A program made the position numbers and the translations under genes. A DNA stretch of 34,137 bases from JANQPA01 sp964628385 (lineage in GTDB: Bacteria; Bacteroidota; Bacteroidia; Chitinophagales; Saprospiraceae), in NCBI GenBank assembly GCA_964628385.1, contig CAZVOD010000047.1:1-34137 (forward strand). Reading direction: 5' to 3'. Every line of letters begins with the position of its first letter. Within the stretch, counting starts at the first letter, position 1. Below the pieces are notes generated by a model. The model had not been told where the DNA came from, ran no database searches, and was given only the letters and a program-made list of their open reading frames with translations. Shown here one piece after another: positions 31,815 to 34,137 of the stretch.

Positions 31815-34001
31815 CTATTCTCCCGGACGATATATTCTCTCGGCATTTTTTTCTACATCTTCTCGATAGAAATTAACAGTTTTAAATGCTCCGTTGCAGA
31901 ACATGCTGGCCTGGTCGTCAAAATGAGGAGAGGCCGGGTCATTACTTTGTCCTCCGGAAACGATACTTCTGGCTTTTAGCCGATCTCCAAATTCTACTAC
32001 TGCAATAAAGCTATTGCCACCTGAGCCGTATCGGCGTTTGGTGTCGTATGTTCTGGCCCAGAATGCAGCCAGCGACCCCCAGCGTGAAGAAGTAAAACCT
32101 ACTGGGATGCTGGGTTGATCATCATCGTAGTTTTCCCGGATTTTTCCTGTAAGCCTTTGAAAGCGATTGATTTCACCCCAGGGTGTTTTCCAGGTACCAA
32201 AATCTTCTTCCAGCTCATCCAGTCCTACTTGCAGGGATTCCAGCATTTCCCGTTCAGAACTGTGTTTGATCATGAGGTCATCCATCATGAAGCCAGCATC
32301 GTAATCCTCTTGGGAAAAACGATTGCGGACTTTTCCCAGGAGATCCTCTGCCCAAAAAATAGCAATAGCTGTAGGTATGGATGCGGTGTCATACATCATA
32401 TCCCAGTCCTTCATTAGATTAATGGCGGCACTAATTTTTGGGGAGGAGAAATTCTGCTTTTCCTTTTCAAATGCAGCTATCAGTGCAGGTGTTATTTTGG
32501 CAAAAGCAGATAGATAAGGATCAAAAGCGGCATCAATTAATTGATTCAGATCGAATTTATTTTCCCGTTGCAATACTCTTACTGCATTGATTCCTCTGAA
32601 ATTTTCCCGATCCGGAGCCATATAAGTCGGATAATCTTCTTTGTTGGGGCTATGTTCGCCCGCTGCTGTAAAGGGCGTAGAGTTACAATTTTGTAACCAG
32701 CCACTTTCGGGATTCAGCAACTGAACAATTTCTTTAGGCTTGTGATACCCTTGCCAGTCTGTCATTGGGTTTTTGCCATCCATAGGGCCGCTGAAGTCTA
32801 ACTCCGGGTTACGCTTGGGCATGAAGTTGCCATGCCAGTAAGCAATATTGCCTTTCGAGTCAGCAAATACAGTATTATTGGAAGAATTGGCATTCCACTT
32901 CATTAGCTTATTGTACTGCTTGTAACCATTTGCTTTGGTGCGATTGTAAGATTGAATTAATGCCTCCATGGGGCGATTCATCATACTGGTAGTTGTCCAT
33001 CGCCCATTTCGCAGTGAGGTGACCGGGCCATGATGCGTTTTGTAGATAGTAAATTTCTTTTTTTTCATTTTACCATCCAATAAGTAAGGGAGTTCCACTT
33101 CTTCCAGTTCAACTTCCCTGATTTCGGTGCCGTATTGATAGTACCATCGTCCGTTTTTTTCTGTAATATTTTCCATAAACTCATCCATAGTATCTGCCCG
33201 ACTTGAAGTGTGCATCCACCCACAGTTTTCATTGAAGCCCTGATAAATGAAAAATTGCCCCCAGGTGACGGCTCCGTAGGCATTCAGCCCTTCCTCACTG
33301 ATCATGTGTACTTCAGAACGGAAATAAAAAGAAGTATGTGGATTTATCAAAAGTAAAGCATTGCCACTAGCACTGTTGGAAGGCGCAATAGCAAAACCAT
33401 TTGACCCGGCTAATTTTTCTTCCAGTGGATCTTCCTCCTCAATCTTACCTACATCTGTATTTTCATAGAACTGTTGTATCTTCCGGGTAGAAACTACGGT
33501 GATATTTCCTCCGATACTGCCTTCACTAAACATAATCGGCATCCAGGGTTGGAAACGGGTGATCAGTTGTGGCTTTACTTCTGGATTTTTGTATAAATAA
33601 TAATTGATACCATCGGCAAATGCATCGCAAAGTTTTTTTAGCCATTGAGGACTCTTTTGGTAAATAGCTTTGGCCTGCGTTGAGTCTAAAAACATGCGGG
33701 CCCGTAAATCGTGCCATAAATACGCTTCTCCTCGTACTTCTGCCATCCTGCCAATTGCATCGATATAATTCGCTTCCACTCTCTGAAAGTCATCCTCACA
33801 CTGAGTATATAGCAATCCAAATACTACGTCGGCATCTGTTTTACCATAAATATGAGGTATCCCCCAACTATCACGGATAATTTCTACCCGCTGAGCTTGC
33901 TGCTTCCACCTCTGAATATCAGCCTGAAGAGAGGTCTGGCTATAAGCAATATGAAAAGATGAAGCAAGGATAAAAAGTAGGAGTGAAAATATTTTTTTCA
34001 T
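31815..34001 (-). CDS. Penicillin acylase family Ntn-hydrolase
   Basis: A secreted Ntn-type hydrolase that cleaves amide bonds of N-acylated compounds (acyl-homoserine lactones, beta-lactams or other amides cannot be told apart here). The 728 residues have a signal peptide (about 1-21, ending AYS). They show the alpha-chain part (IIRDSWGIPHIYGKTDADVV, 41-60), the spacer, and the nucleophile Ser200 in GSNGFAIAP, which becomes the new N-terminus of the beta chain after self-processing. INPHTSFYF (about 221-229), YGAVTWGQFF (about 243-252) and SRADTMDEF further on fit the family. Length is in the normal range. It starts the minus-strand pair with the OmpA lipoprotein, 187 bases apart. Confidence 0.93.
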   Translation of the reverse strand: MKKIFSLLLFILASSFHIAYSQTSLQADIQRWKQQAQRVEIIRDSWGIPHIYGKTDADVVFGLLYTQCEDDFQRVEANYIDAIGRMAEVRGEAYLWHDLRARMFLDSTQAKAIYQKSPQWLKKLCDAFADGINYYLYKNPEVKPQLITRFQPWMPIMFSEGSIGGNITVVSTRKIQQFYENTDVGKIEEEDPLEEKLAGSNGFAIAPSNSASGNALLLINPHTSFYFRSEVHMISEEGLNAYGAVTWGQFFIYQGFNENCGWMHTSSRADTMDEFMENITEKNGRWYYQYGTEIREVELEEVELPYLLDGKMKKKKFTIYKTHHGPVTSLRNGRWTTTSMMNRPMEALIQSYNRTKANGYKQYNKLMKWNANSSNNTVFADSKGNIAYWHGNFMPKRNPELDFSGPMDGKNPMTDWQGYHKPKEIVQLLNPESGWLQNCNSTPFTAAGEHSPNKEDYPTYMAPDRENFRGINAVRVLQRENKFDLNQLIDAAFDPYLSAFAKITPALIAAFEKEKQNFSSPKISAAINLMKDWDMMYDTASIPTAIAIFWAEDLLGKVRNRFSQEDYDAGFMMDDLMIKHSSEREMLESLQVGLDELEEDFGTWKTPWGEINRFQRLTGKIRENYDDDQPSIPVGFTSSRWGSLAAFWARTYDTKRRYGSGGNSFIAVVEFGDRLKARSIVSGGQSNDPASPHFDDQASMFCNGAFKTVNFYREDVEKNAERIYRPGE

Positions 34002-34046
34002 AAAGGTGAAAGATATTTGTATGATTTTGTTTAATTTGATTTAAAG

Positions 34047-34136
34047 CTAGTGAAATTCTTTTTTTGACAAAATTTTATTGTTGAAGTTGTTTAAGAATGT
34101 GGGTTTATAGTTGAAGGCAAAGGCTTGTGCAGCAAG
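34047..34136 (-). CDS. Possible 3' end of a truncated reading frame, right edge
   Basis: Reading inward from 34136 the frame is open for 29 codons to TAG at 34049-34047. The first 18 residues match those encoded at the left edge except for one (Leu for Ser), and the tails then differ because the flanking DNA differs. It may be the C-terminus of a repeated gene such as a transposase, but no family is recognised and chance is possible. Confidence 0.25.
   Translation of the reverse strand, partial: LAAQAFAFNYKPTFLNNFNNKILSKKEFH
34082..34136. repeat. Right copy of the terminal inverted repeat
   Basis: The reverse complement of 34136-34082 equals bases 1-55 except at 34093. The match ends at 34082. 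If both window ends belong to copies of one element, the difference shows that they are not identical copies, or that they are the two dissimilar ends of one element type. Confidence 0.85.
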
Positions 34137-34137
34137 G

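Noticed and set aside
1..34137. Composite transposon carrying the whole window
   Set aside because: The content is core respiratory and housekeeping genes with normal composition, and only 55 bases of the repeat are visible; no transposase is present to support mobility.
1..34137. Circular molecule with overlapping ends
   Set aside because: The end repeats are inverted, not direct, so the ends cannot simply overlap into a circle.

Overview
The window looks like chromosomal DNA of a Bacteroidota bacterium, most likely of the Cytophagales/Cytophagia type. Reasons: a complete alternative complex III (ActABCDEF) next to an A-type cytochrome c oxidase, promoters of the Bacteroidota form (TTTG, about 20 bases, TAnnTTTG), no Shine-Dalgarno sequences, a short ORF with a T9SS-like tail, and PlpD-type patatin, S9 dipeptidyl-peptidase and penicillin acylase-family genes. 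No rRNA, tRNA, CRISPR or complete mobile element was seen.

Layout. (1) 1-255: a repeat copy at the left edge, then the thyA promoter region. (2) 256-1050: thyA. (3) 1353-10494, plus strand: actA-actF, the quinol:electron-acceptor oxidoreductase alternative complex III. (4) 10612-18895, plus strand: the oxidase block. It holds subunit II fused to an OmpA domain, subunit I, heme O synthase, two subunit III proteins, subunit IV, a cysteine-free SCO-like protein, a DUF420/CtaM-like assembly factor carrying an EF-hand-like loop, and a small CPMC membrane protein. (5) 18983-20874, minus strand: M32 carboxypeptidase and a DUF423 protein. (6) 21011-34001: an unrecognised propeller protein, an S9 (DPP IV-like) peptidase, a patatin/POTRA/beta-barrel protein, a 102-residue secreted mini-ORF that looks like a collapsed serine hydrolase, an RlmI-type rRNA methyltransferase, a small membrane protein, an OmpA-type lipoprotein and a penicillin acylase-family hydrolase. 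These alternate in strand and are separated by hairpin terminators.

How it works together. Act proteins oxidise menaquinol, pass electrons through Fe-S clusters and c hemes, and probably hand them directly to CuA of the adjacent oxidase. The block encodes no free cytochrome c, so a supercomplex is plausible. CyoE/CtaB, the DUF420 protein, the SCO-like protein and the CPMC protein would serve oxidase maturation.

Most unusual points: (a) subunit II of the oxidase carries an apparently intact peptidoglycan-binding OmpA domain; (b) the two window ends are a 55-base near-perfect inverted repeat (54/55 identical); (c) the EF-hand-like loop in DUF420; (d) the SCO relative with no cysteine at all; (e) a strong terminator-like hairpin overlying the first possible start of ctaB; (f) the serine hydrolase/T9SS-tail mini-ORF.
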